From Pseudomonas paralactis (GTDB lineage: Bacteria > Pseudomonadota > Gammaproteobacteria > Pseudomonadales > Pseudomonadaceae): 64,000 nt of DNA. Every line of letters begins with the position of its first letter. Within the stretch, counting starts at the first letter, position 1. The stretch is taken from contig NZ_JYLN01000012.1 of the NCBI RefSeq assembly GCF_001439735.1, positions 39,706 to 103,705 on the forward strand, read 5' to 3'. Positions 8,955-17,157 of this stretch are shown here, piece after piece. Under the pieces are notes generated by a model that did no database searches, was not told where the DNA came from, and worked only from the letters and a program-made list of their open reading frames with translations. The translations under genes were made by a program, and so were the position numbers.

Positions 8955-9010
8955 TTGCCACCATGGCAATTTACGAGCGGACCGTTTTTCCCACTGCCAG
9001 CGAGATTTTC

Positions 9011-9016
9011 TATAAT
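9011..9016 (+). promoter_or_regulatory. consensus -10 box for the patatin-like gene
   Basis: A perfect TATAAT sits 28 bases before the ATG at 9044. No strong -35 box is visible at the expected distance. Because it lies inside the longer open frame that begins at 8963, it argues that translation starts at 9044. Confidence 0.5.
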
Positions 9017-9043
9017 CCCCCGCTCGCCTCAACAGAGACCGGT

Positions 9044-10123
9044 ATGACAGCCATCCATATCAAGTTCCCTGCCTTGACCCTCAAGGCAGGCAAACGCGCG
9101 TTCAGCCGTATTCGCGAACAGGGCCTTGCGCCTGCCGACGTGGGCATCCTCCCCGGTGCGGCCGGTGGCCCCAAGGCCCTGGGCATTCAGGGGCTGGACT
9201 TGGCGCTGTTCGGTGACTGGTTGCCGCGCTCACCAAGGGAGCGCGCCCTGATCGGCGCGTCCATTGGTTCGTGGCGCTTTGCCAGCGCCTGCCTGCCCGA
9301 CCCGGTGCAGGGCATACTGGACCTGGGCCGTTTGTACAACGAGCAGCGCTTTGCCAAGGGCGTGACCATGGCCGAAGTCAGTCAGAGCTGCCAACGGATG
9401 CTCGATGACCTGCTGGCCGGTCGTGATGCGCAAGTGCTGAGCAACCCCGACTACCGGCTCAACATCATGGTGGTCAAGAGCCACGGGCTGCTTGCCGATG
9501 ACCACCGTGGGCGGCTGGGGCTGGGCTTGTCGTCGGTGATTGCCGATAACCTGCGGGGCCGCGCCCGGCTGTCGCGGCATTTCGAGCGGCTGATCATCCA
9601 CGACCCGCGCCAGGCGCCACCGGTACATCCGCTCAAAGACTTTGCCTCGCGCTTCATTAACCTGGAACTGGGCAACCTGCGCCAGGCGCTACTGGCGTCC
9701 GGCTCAATCCCCATGGTCATGCAAGGCGTGCGCGACCTGCCCGGCGCCGGGGCGGGCACCTACCGCGACGGTGGCCTGCTGGACTACCACCTCGACCTGC
9801 CCTATCACGGCGATGACATCGTGCTGTACCCGCACTTCACCGACCGTGTCATCCCCGGCTGGTTTGACAAGGGCCTGCCGTGGCGACGCAGCAACCCGCA
9901 AGGCTTGCAGGATGTGCTGTTGCTGGCGCCATCCAGGGACTACCTGGCCCGCCTGCCCCACGGCAAACTGCCAGACCGCAGTGACTTCAAGCGCTTTATG
10001 GGCGACGACCCAAGCCGCAATAAGTATTGGCAAACCGCGATGAGCGAAAGCCAGCGGCTGGGGGATGAGTTTTTGGCATTGGCGGATAACGGCAAGCTGG
10101 GCGACCGACTGTCAGCCCTCTGA
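9044..10123 (+). CDS. patatin-like phospholipase family protein
   Basis: 359 residues. Motifs of a patatin-type Ser/Asp hydrolase are in order: the Gly-rich oxyanion loop GAAGGPKALG (about residues 37-46), the nucleophile elbow GASIGS, and the catalytic Asp in YRDGGLLDYH. It has no signal peptide, so it is likely cytoplasmic or secreted by a non-Sec route. Start chosen at MTAIHIKFP because the consensus -10 box lies upstream of it. It diverges from the bqs-type operon; the same neighbourhood exists, from memory, in P. aeruginosa (PA2660). Lipid substrate unknown. Confidence 0.85.
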   Translation: MTAIHIKFPALTLKAGKRAFSRIREQGLAPADVGILPGAAGGPKALGIQGLDLALFGDWLPRSPRERALIGASIGSWRFASACLPDPVQGILDLGRLYNEQRFAKGVTMAEVSQSCQRMLDDLLAGRDAQVLSNPDYRLNIMVVKSHGLLADDHRGRLGLGLSSVIADNLRGRARLSRHFERLIIHDPRQAPPVHPLKDFASRFINLELGNLRQALLASGSIPMVMQGVRDLPGAGAGTYRDGGLLDYHLDLPYHGDDIVLYPHFTDRVIPGWFDKGLPWRRSNPQGLQDVLLLAPSRDYLARLPHGKLPDRSDFKRFMGDDPSRNKYWQTAMSESQRLGDEFLALADNGKLGDRLSAL

Positions 10124-10127
10124 GGGT

Positions 10128-10155
10128 AGGCGCGAGCTTGCTCGCTCCTGCGACA
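10128..10155. repeat. single REP element
   Basis: TAGGCGCGAGCTTGCTCGCTCCT with self-complementary GCGAGC/GCTCGC arms follows the stop of the patatin-like gene. It is a solo copy of the family seen as doublets at 2361 and 40351. Confidence 0.6.
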
Positions 10156-10233
10156 TGAGGGGCGGTATGCGCAGAGGTTGATCAAACTGTTAAACTCGCC
10201 GCCTGCCAGACACCTGACCGAGCTGAAAACACT

Positions 10234-10590
10234 GTGGAAATCTTCAAAGAATTTACCTTCGAATCCGCCCACCGCCTGCCCCACGTACCGGAAGGCCATA
10301 AATGCGGGCGCCTGCATGGGCATTCGTTCAAGGTGGCTATTCACCTGAGCGGCGATCTGGATCCCCATACCGGCTGGATTCGCGATTTCTCGGAGATCAA
10401 GGCGATTTTCAAGCCGCTGTATGAGCGACTCGACCACAACTACCTCAATGACATCCCCGGTTTGGAAAACCCTACCAGCGAAGTGCTGGCCAAGTGGATC
10501 TGGAATGAATTGAAACCGCTGCTGCCCGAGCTCAGTGCGATTCGCATTCATGAGACCTGCACGAGTGGCTGCATTTATCGCGGCGAGTAA
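10234..10590 (+). CDS. queD: 6-carboxy-5,6,7,8-tetrahydropterin synthase (QueD/PTPS family)
   Basis: 118 residues starting at GTG. It has the three zinc-binding histidines (FESAHRL and GRLHGHSF), the nucleophilic Cys of HKCGRLHGH, the DFSEIK segment and the catalytic DHNYLN and HETCTSG motifs. QueD converts dihydroneopterin triphosphate to 6-carboxytetrahydropterin for queuosine synthesis; PTPS-family paralogs make other pterins, so the precise product is not certain. The length is normal for the compact bacterial form. A strong intrinsic terminator follows 15 bases after the stop, so it appears monocistronic. Confidence 0.92.
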   Translation: MEIFKEFTFESAHRLPHVPEGHKCGRLHGHSFKVAIHLSGDLDPHTGWIRDFSEIKAIFKPLYERLDHNYLNDIPGLENPTSEVLAKWIWNELKPLLPELSAIRIHETCTSGCIYRGE

Positions 10591-10604
10591 GCGATAACCT
10601 GTCG

Positions 10605-10633
10605 AAAAACCACCTGCGCGGGTGGTTTTTTTT
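10605..10633 (+). terminator. intrinsic terminator after queD
   Basis: AAAACCACC, a CTGCGCG-type loop region, GGTGGTTTTTTTT: a stem of at least nine pairs including the A/T tail followed by a run of T. Confidence 0.9.
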
Positions 10634-10799
10634 GCAAACTGAATTCGCCTGAGCCAGTTTGGCTCAGCGCTGCACCGCTTTGGCACTGGATTGGGCTGGG
10701 GCAACTCCATAGGGCCTGCTCCCGTTGGCTGATGTCTCTACCTCTGCGTTGGCACGCACGATGCAAACGAGCTGCGTCACTACTCAGGGAGCAGCACCC

Positions 10800-12068
10800 A
10801 TGACGCAGCAACCACCTGGCAACGATTACCCCCTTAGCGAAGTTCCCCTGCATGCACGCAAAGGCTTGGCCTCTACGGCCATGGTGCTGCTGGGGTTTAC
10901 CTTTTTTACTGCAACCATGTTTGCCGGTGGCAAGCTGGGGGTGGCGTTCAGTTTCATCGACATGCTCGGGGTCGTGGCCCTGGGTAACCTCTTGTTGGGT
11001 ATCTATGCCGCAGGCCTGGGTTACATCGCGTTCAAGAGCGGCTTGAATTCGGTGTTGATGGGGCGTTTCTGCTTTGGCGAAGTGGGCAGCAAGCTCAGTG
11101 ACTTGATCCTCGGTTTTACCCAGATCGGTTGGTATGCCTGGGGCACGGCCACGGCAGCCGTAGTATTGGGCAAGTATTTCCAACTGAGCCCAGGCAGTGT
11201 GCTGGGGTTGATGATGGTGTTTGGCTTATTGTTCTGCGCTACCGCCTACGTGGGGTATCGCGGGCTGGAAATCCTGTCCTGGATCGCAGTGCCGGCCATG
11301 GGCTTATTGCTGATTCTGTCGATGTGGGTTGCCACGGTGAAGGTCGGTGGACTGCCGGGGCTGCTGGCGGTGGTGCCGACCGCCGAGTTGGACCTGTCCA
11401 CGGCGATCACCCTGGTGTTTGGCACCTTCGTCAGCGGTGCGACCCAGGCCACCAACTGGACGCGCTTTTCGCGCTCGGCCAGGGTCGCAGTGCTGGCCAG
11501 CCTGATCGGCTTTTTTATCGGCAATGGCCTGATGGTGCTGATCGGCGCCTACGGCGCCATCGTCTATCAACAACCGGATGTGGTGGAGGTTTTGCTGCTG
11601 CAAGGTTTCGCCATGGCCGCGATGGCGATGTTGCTGCTCAATATCTGGAGCACTCAGGACAATACCATCTACAACTTCGCCGTCGCCGGTTGCAACCTGC
11701 TGCGCACCCAACGCCGCAAGACGGTGACTCTGGCCGGTGCCGTGATCGGCACCCTGCTCGCCTTGCTTGGTATGTACGACCTGCTGGTACCGTACCTGAT
11801 CCTGCTGGGCACCGTGATCCCGCCGATTGGCGGGGTGATCATGGCGGACTTCTTCTATCGTTATCGCGGCCAGTACCCGCGCCTGGCGGATGTTCGCCTG
11901 CCGGCATTCAACTGGCCGGGTCTGGTAGCGTATGGGGTGGGTACCGTGCTGGCGTTCAATTCGCCATGGGTCGCGCCGCTGGTGGGAATTGTTGCCGCAT
12001 CGCTGACCTACGTGTTGCTCAGCGCCATACTACGCAGCATGACCGCCGGGGCATCGGTATCGTCCTGA
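10800..12068 (+). CDS. codB: cytosine permease CodB
   Basis: 422 residues, about 12 membrane segments, of the nucleobase:cation symporter-1 family. The typical start ...PLSEVPLHARKGLASTAMVLLGFTFF and the segment FVSGATQATNWTRFSR are recognisable. Start at the ATG 10800, with GGGAGCAG upstream; the frame is open to 10725 without a better site. It imports cytosine (possibly related pyrimidines) for the deaminase encoded 50 bases downstream, with which it should be cotranscribed. Confidence 0.9.
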   Translation: MTQQPPGNDYPLSEVPLHARKGLASTAMVLLGFTFFTATMFAGGKLGVAFSFIDMLGVVALGNLLLGIYAAGLGYIAFKSGLNSVLMGRFCFGEVGSKLSDLILGFTQIGWYAWGTATAAVVLGKYFQLSPGSVLGLMMVFGLLFCATAYVGYRGLEILSWIAVPAMGLLLILSMWVATVKVGGLPGLLAVVPTAELDLSTAITLVFGTFVSGATQATNWTRFSRSARVAVLASLIGFFIGNGLMVLIGAYGAIVYQQPDVVEVLLLQGFAMAAMAMLLLNIWSTQDNTIYNFAVAGCNLLRTQRRKTVTLAGAVIGTLLALLGMYDLLVPYLILLGTVIPPIGGVIMADFFYRYRGQYPRLADVRLPAFNWPGLVAYGVGTVLAFNSPWVAPLVGIVAASLTYVLLSAILRSMTAGASVSS

Positions 12069-12118
12069 GGATCCGGCGGCTGCCTGCCTGATTGTTTTTA
12101 GCCAAGAGGAACTTGACC

Positions 12119-13354
12119 ATGCACATCATCAATGCCCGCCTGCGCAACCGTGAAGGCTTGCATGATCTGCACCTGGAACACGGCCGGATCGCCAGTATTA
12201 CTGCGCAAACAAGGGTGCCCACGCTCGGGGCCGGCGATTTGGATGCCGCCGGTAACCTGGTGATACCGCCCTTCGTCGAGCCCCACATCCACCTCGATGC
12301 CACGCTCACTGCCGGCGAACCGCGCTGGAACATGAGCGGTACGCTGTTCGAAGGGATCGAGTGCTGGGGTGAACGCAAGGCCACCATTACCCAGGAAGAC
12401 ACCAAGGCCCGAGCCAAAAAAACCATTCAAGCCCTCGCCGCCCATGGCATCCAGCATGTGCGCACCCATGTCGACGTCACCGACCCGGACCTCACCGCGC
12501 TCAAGGCCATGCTGCAAGTGCGAGAAGAAAGCGCACACCTGATCGATCTGCAAATTGTCGCCTTTCCCCAGGAAGGCATTGAGTCGTTCCGCAATGGCCG
12601 CGAGTTGATGGAGGAAGCCATTCGCTTGGGCGCCGATGTGATCGGCGGCATCCCCCACTTCGAATACACCCGCGATCAAGGGGTCAGTTCGGTGAAGTTC
12701 CTCATGGACCTGGCCGAACGCACAGGTTGCCTGGTGGACGTGCACTGTGACGAAACCGATGACCCACACTCACGCTTTCTCGAAGTGCTTGCCGAAGAAG
12801 CCCGCAGCCGCGACATGGGTACCCGCGTCACCGCCAGCCACACCACGGCCATGGGCTCTTACGACAACGCGTACTGCGCCAAACTGTTTCGCCTGCTGGG
12901 GCATTCCGGCATCAGCTTTGTGTCTTGCCCCACCGAAAGCATCCACCTGCAAGGCCGCTTCGACAGCTTCCCGAAACGCCGCGGCGTCACCCGTGTCAAC
13001 GAGCTGCTTGAGGCTGGCATGAACGTGTGTTTCGGCCAGGACTCCATCGTCGATCCCTGGTACCCGCTGGGTAACGGTAACATCCTGCGCGTGCTGGAAG
13101 CCGGCCTGCACATCTGCCATATGCTCGGCTACCGCAACCTGCAAAGCGCGCTGGACCTGGTCACCGACAACAGCGCCAAGGCCATGGCCCTGGGTGACCG
13201 CTACGGTCTGGAAGCGGGCCGCCCGGCCAACCTGCTGATCCTGTCGGCCGACAGCGACTACGAAGTCATTCGTAGCCAGGGCCTGCCGCTGTACTCGATC
13301 CGCAACGGCAAGGTGCTGATGAAGCGGCAACCGGCACAGGTGGAGTTTATGTGA
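12119..13354 (+). CDS. codA: cytosine deaminase CodA
   Basis: 411 residues of the amidohydrolase superfamily. Metal and catalytic motifs in order: EPHIHLD, HVRTHVDVTD, VDVHCDETDD (metal His and catalytic Glu), TASHTTAMGSY and FGQDSIVDPW. It deaminates cytosine to uracil plus ammonia in the cytoplasm. Start at the ATG 12119 preceded by AAGAGGA; a TTG at 12092 is in frame but has no advantage. It follows codB. Its end is eight bases from the end of the convergent lipase gene. Confidence 0.93.
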   Translation: MHIINARLRNREGLHDLHLEHGRIASITAQTRVPTLGAGDLDAAGNLVIPPFVEPHIHLDATLTAGEPRWNMSGTLFEGIECWGERKATITQEDTKARAKKTIQALAAHGIQHVRTHVDVTDPDLTALKAMLQVREESAHLIDLQIVAFPQEGIESFRNGRELMEEAIRLGADVIGGIPHFEYTRDQGVSSVKFLMDLAERTGCLVDVHCDETDDPHSRFLEVLAEEARSRDMGTRVTASHTTAMGSYDNAYCAKLFRLLGHSGISFVSCPTESIHLQGRFDSFPKRRGVTRVNELLEAGMNVCFGQDSIVDPWYPLGNGNILRVLEAGLHICHMLGYRNLQSALDLVTDNSAKAMALGDRYGLEAGRPANLLILSADSDYEVIRSQGLPLYSIRNGKVLMKRQPAQVEFM

Positions 13355-13362
13355 CCTGGCGG

Positions 13363-15507
13363 CTAGACGATCGAGTCGATATCCAGTGTTTGCGGCCTTG
13401 CCAGATCATTGTGGGAAGGCGTGGGGATGCTGGCAAATTGAGCAGCCTCACGGTTTTCACGGTGGCTGAACCAGCGTTTGAGGCTGGCTTGCAGATGCGC
13501 AGCCCCCGCATGACTGCCGTAGACATCGCGGGCTTCAATGCGACGCCAGCGCAGGCTGGCCAGGCGCTCGCGGCTGGCGTGCAAACGGTCGATCTCGGCG
13601 TTCAAAGGATCGTTGGTTTCATGGCTGCGATCATTGGCCGGGCGCCGACGGGCGAGTTCACGCCGTTTGGCCCGCAGTTGCGCGCGCATGTCCTCAAGAG
13701 CCTGGTCAAGCAGATCAAACTCCCTTGCGGTCACCAGGGTGCCTTGGCTATCCAGGGTTTGTTGCCAGCGTCGCAATGTAGCCCAGGCCGCGGGGATGTA
13801 GCTGGCGGTCATGAAGTGTTGACCGGCCTGAAAAAGCTGCCTCAATAGAGTGTCGCGGTCGGGCATGTCGCCCTGCAGTTGCAACGCGCGATTACAACCC
13901 GCTTCTTGGATGGACTCACAGCCTGGCTTCCATAACACCGAAGAATGGGTGCCGTCCGGGAGCATGATCGGCATGAAGTGATGTTGCTCACCATGATGTT
14001 GGTAGGGGTTGCCACCCATGCGCACCAACCCTGCGGCGAATAACAGGCCGCCGGGTGCAGGCGCACTGAATAAGGTGATGGCCCCGGGTATCCAGAGTTT
14101 GGCGGTGGTGTTCATCCACGGGGCGGGAACACTGGGCACGGGGTCGTTGTGATTGACGATGCGGTGGTGAACCAGTGACGAAGCGCCGACAGTGAATTCG
14201 GAGTCTGCGGCGCGGGGCGCGCCGTAGGTGTAAAGGAGGATGTTGTAGTGGGCGTCCGGCATTCGGCGCAGCCCTTCGGCAAGCAGCAATGCAATGGCAC
14301 CACCGAGGCTGTGGCCGCAAATGATAATGCGTTGGCCGGTGTGAAACCGAGCAAGATAACCGAGTATGAAATTTTGCATCGCCCGAAACGCCTGGTAAAA
14401 CCCGAGATGAGCTTTTCCAATGCCCTCAACGAACGAGACCTGATGAGCATCTGCATCACGCAAGATGTCGGCGCCACTAGCCGTGCCGCGCACAGCGATG
14501 AGAACAACCTCAGTGTGATGACAGATAAATGCTTGAGTATCTGTACCAGACTCAACATCGTTAAAAAAATGAAGTCGCTCTGGGTGCTCAAGACTACCAA
14601 CGGTGTCACCCTGCCCGTACAACTCGGGATCAAAAGGCAAAATCTCAAATCGACGAGAATATGCCACCTCTTCGTACACTGGATAAAAACGCTGTGCTTG
14701 CTCGGAGTCGAATCTCCACGCTTCCCTGTAGCAAGACAGGTATTCGACAAATAAATTTCCGATACTTGGATCCAGTGGAAAGCTGACCTTATCCTCAGGC
14801 GCTGTCGAGGGTTCTTGGCCAAAGTCGCAATAACTTAACGTAGCCATTAACGCCAGTTGGTACAGATTTAGCGCACAAAATTGATCATGTATTGAAATGG
14901 CGGGGCGTAAGGCTCGTAGAGGACGAACCTCCAATACCGTAAACTTCTTGGGAAACAGTACCAATCCATGGGAGGAGAATTCTGGAGGCCCAAACCCAAG
15001 GTCTGCCATCATTTTTTGCACCTGCCGCGTTGGGGGATGAGTTCGCGACGATCGTGGCGGCAGGTGAGCGCTATGCCGAACCAGATCACTCACTTCAACT
15101 TGATAAAAATGATCTGCATTTTGCCGCGCAGGATTGTGTTCGCCATGCTGATCGTGGTTAACAAGAAAGTGTGTTTGCTCTGCACGGACTTGAAGCTCAG
15201 TGATAGGCAAAGCGTAAAAGGGACGCGTCATCAGCGATTGATAGAGCGCCTCCTGTCCCGTATAGCGCTCCTCCATCACAAGGATTACGGGGCCACAAAA
15301 AAAATCCGCTACGCTGGCAAAACCATCTCCGTTCAACCGGCCTCTGTGCTGTTGACCGGCACTATCATAGAGAGTGTAAGGCAGCCCCCCATAACTCTTT
15401 CCACTCCCTGTCTCATCCACTAAGCAAAACGTCAACCAATGCCCTTTCAATGGGCAAGCAGGCAACCTGTCGTTGAAGAACTGTTGCTTCCATGCATCCT
15501 GTTCCAT
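13363..15507 (-). CDS. class 3 lipase, candidate type VI secretion effector
   Basis: 714 residues without signal peptide. The central part (about residues 330-500) is a fungal-lipase-like class 3 domain: VLIAVRGTASGADILRD, then the nucleophile elbow IICGHSLGGAIALLLA, then the catalytic Asp region VNHNDPVPSVP and a C-terminal His candidate (HHGEQHHF). The N-terminal 200 residues contain an acidic/aromatic domain (WLTFCLVDETGSGKSYGGLPYTLYD), and the C-terminal 150 residues are Arg/Glu-rich, helical and probably coiled. Fourth gene of a vgrG - DUF4123 - lipoprotein - lipase series, the usual arrangement for Tle phospholipase effectors delivered to the rival periplasm. AAGGAGAAAACTC precedes the ATG. 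The N-terminal half is visibly richer in A/T than the C-terminal half. Substrate specificity (PLA1/PLA2) is unknown. Confidence 0.85.
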   Translation of the reverse strand: MEQDAWKQQFFNDRLPACPLKGHWLTFCLVDETGSGKSYGGLPYTLYDSAGQQHRGRLNGDGFASVADFFCGPVILVMEERYTGQEALYQSLMTRPFYALPITELQVRAEQTHFLVNHDQHGEHNPARQNADHFYQVEVSDLVRHSAHLPPRSSRTHPPTRQVQKMMADLGFGPPEFSSHGLVLFPKKFTVLEVRPLRALRPAISIHDQFCALNLYQLALMATLSYCDFGQEPSTAPEDKVSFPLDPSIGNLFVEYLSCYREAWRFDSEQAQRFYPVYEEVAYSRRFEILPFDPELYGQGDTVGSLEHPERLHFFNDVESGTDTQAFICHHTEVVLIAVRGTASGADILRDADAHQVSFVEGIGKAHLGFYQAFRAMQNFILGYLARFHTGQRIIICGHSLGGAIALLLAEGLRRMPDAHYNILLYTYGAPRAADSEFTVGASSLVHHRIVNHNDPVPSVPAPWMNTTAKLWIPGAITLFSAPAPGGLLFAAGLVRMGGNPYQHHGEQHHFMPIMLPDGTHSSVLWKPGCESIQEAGCNRALQLQGDMPDRDTLLRQLFQAGQHFMTASYIPAAWATLRRWQQTLDSQGTLVTAREFDLLDQALEDMRAQLRAKRRELARRRPANDRSHETNDPLNAEIDRLHASRERLASLRWRRIEARDVYGSHAGAAHLQASLKRWFSHRENREAAQFASIPTPSHNDLARPQTLDIDSIV

Positions 15508-15521
15508 GAGTTTTCTCCTTA

Positions 15522-16301
15522 TTAATCACAGGTTGGATAAATCCTGCAAAAGCGCCCATCTGGCATTTTGAAAGCTTTGAAGTCAGAGACATTGCCACGA
15601 CAAAACGCAAATATGTCCTCCTGACTTTCGCCCTTGCAGCGCTTCCAGCCACCCTCCACTTTTACCCAGTTATCCTCCACGGCTGGCACCTCCTCTTGCG
15701 TTAATGCAAGCACCATTCTCAATGTCTTCCCGGGCAATCCGTTACGGGCCACATTTCCGCCGGCCCGGGCCTTCGTGGGTTGTCCACTGGCACTCAACGA
15801 GTTACATCGAAGCACCTTGATAAGAGCATGCTCAGGGCCAACAGTACGAAATAACCATTGGCATTGCCCTGGGAGCTCTTGAGGCCGAATATCAAGCACT
15901 GAAAATAGGCCAGGCGCTGGCCTATCCAGAAAATCGATAGCGGCATAATCCCGCCCGATATCAGACCAGCGCGTGCCCCACGTCGCATTAATCGCAAACA
16001 CAACTTTGCGTAGAACAAGCGAGCAGCCTTCAAGCTGTTGTGTTAACGGCACATCAAAACTCACTCTATTAGCCACTGACTTGCTGGGAGCCTTGAGTAT
16101 TTTCAGACCCGCACGTTTACCGCCTAGTCGGGTCAGTTCGCACATTTTTCCCGATGCTGGTGTGTATGACGCATCGCCAACAAGGCTGAATTGCGCCGGC
16201 AAATCTACCTCCAACGTAAAACCATCCACCCCCCGCCCCGCGCAGCCCGAAAGCGCCACGCCCCCAAGAACAAGCAACACCACTGCCATCCACCTATTCA
16301 C
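15522..16301 (-). CDS. outer-membrane/periplasmic lipoprotein, candidate immunity protein for the lipase
   Basis: 259 residues with a lipoprotein signal peptide ending in the lipobox LSGC (about residue 20). The mature part has about ten cysteines and no domain I recognise. It lies 14 bases upstream of the lipase gene and overlaps the DUF4123 gene by eight bases. Tle lipase effectors are typically encoded beside a periplasmic or lipid-anchored immunity protein that blocks the active site, so this is the best candidate; the function is inferred from position and localisation only. Base composition is lower in GC than flanking genes, as often seen in effector/immunity pairs. Confidence 0.72.
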   Translation of the reverse strand: MNRWMAVVLLVLGGVALSGCAGRGVDGFTLEVDLPAQFSLVGDASYTPASGKMCELTRLGGKRAGLKILKAPSKSVANRVSFDVPLTQQLEGCSLVLRKVVFAINATWGTRWSDIGRDYAAIDFLDRPAPGLFSVLDIRPQELPGQCQWLFRTVGPEHALIKVLRCNSLSASGQPTKARAGGNVARNGLPGKTLRMVLALTQEEVPAVEDNWVKVEGGWKRCKGESQEDIFAFCRGNVSDFKAFKMPDGRFCRIYPTCD

Positions 16302-17157
16302 CGCTTTTCACCTCCCTGCGCCATTGCTCCACGACCCGCTCAAAATGCGCTTCAGGCGCCTCCCCGCCCCGAGGCGGCCAATGAATAACGCTGCTTCGGA
16401 TCGCCTCGTCCAACCGGCGCACCACCAGGAACGCCAACTGCTCGGGGCTGCGCCATTGCCAGGTCCGAGCCTGTTCCAGTACTTGGGTGAGCCAGACCCT
16501 GGGGTCCTGGAATTCGACCAGTGCCGCCAGGTCCTCACTGTGTTCCGCGAGCAGGTAACGGAGGATATTGGCGTGCAAAATGGCGTCGGCTTGTGGGTTG
16601 GGTGTGTTGAGCCAGGGGGCTGGCTCCGGTGCAGAATAGTGGCCCGGAGCAGGGTTTTCGCTTTGATGCCAGCGGCCTTCATGCCAATAACACACACTGT
16701 TCAGCGGCCCGAGATAGACCGGCCAGTGCTCCTTGGATAGATGGAGCAAGGCGCGGGCCAGGGTGCGGTTGTCGTGAATACGATGGAGCGTCTGCCGCCC
16801 CGCTGGCCCCACCAGCAGCCTGTCGCGCCAATGACGCGCCACTCCCGTCAAGTCGGCAGCAGATAGGCTAAAGAGCCATCCCCAGTTCGATTCGGGGTGT
16901 CGCAGCAGATCAATCAGCGCGGGCTCATTCGCTTGCTCCAGCAATAGGATCAGCGGGCCGGAACTCGCCAACTGCGCCGCAGCGGTCTCGCTGTAGAGGT
17001 TGCAATAACGCGACAGATCGCGTTCTGCCAGCAGCGGTTGGCTAGCCTCATGACGCCCCTCAAGCATCAGGCACAGGTGATAGCCGCGTTGCTGCTGTTG
17101 GGCCATCCATCGAGTGACCAGGCTGTCCATCAAGCCGCCCTCCCCGCCATATCGCAC
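16294..17157 (-). CDS. DUF4123 type VI effector adaptor (Tap/TEC family)
   Basis: 287 residues, cytoplasmic. The N-terminal half carries the DUF4123 pattern (short beta strands and helices around YHLCLMLEGRHEA, SGPLILLLEQ, WGWLFSLSA and RDRLLVGPAGRQTLHRIHD). The C-terminal half has the FYDP-like wall of small helices (HANILRYLLAEHSEDLAALVEF). DUF4123 proteins load a specific effector onto the C-terminal tip of the cognate VgrG before secretion. The first 28 bases overlap the 3' end of vgrG, implying translational coupling. Its downstream cargo would be the lipase. Confidence 0.85.
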   Translation of the reverse strand: MRYGGEGGLMDSLVTRWMAQQQQRGYHLCLMLEGRHEASQPLLAERDLSRYCNLYSETAAAQLASSGPLILLLEQANEPALIDLLRHPESNWGWLFSLSAADLTGVARHWRDRLLVGPAGRQTLHRIHDNRTLARALLHLSKEHWPVYLGPLNSVCYWHEGRWHQSENPAPGHYSAPEPAPWLNTPNPQADAILHANILRYLLAEHSEDLAALVEFQDPRVWLTQVLEQARTWQWRSPEQLAFLVVRRLDEAIRSSVIHWPPRGGEAPEAHFERVVEQWRREVKSGE

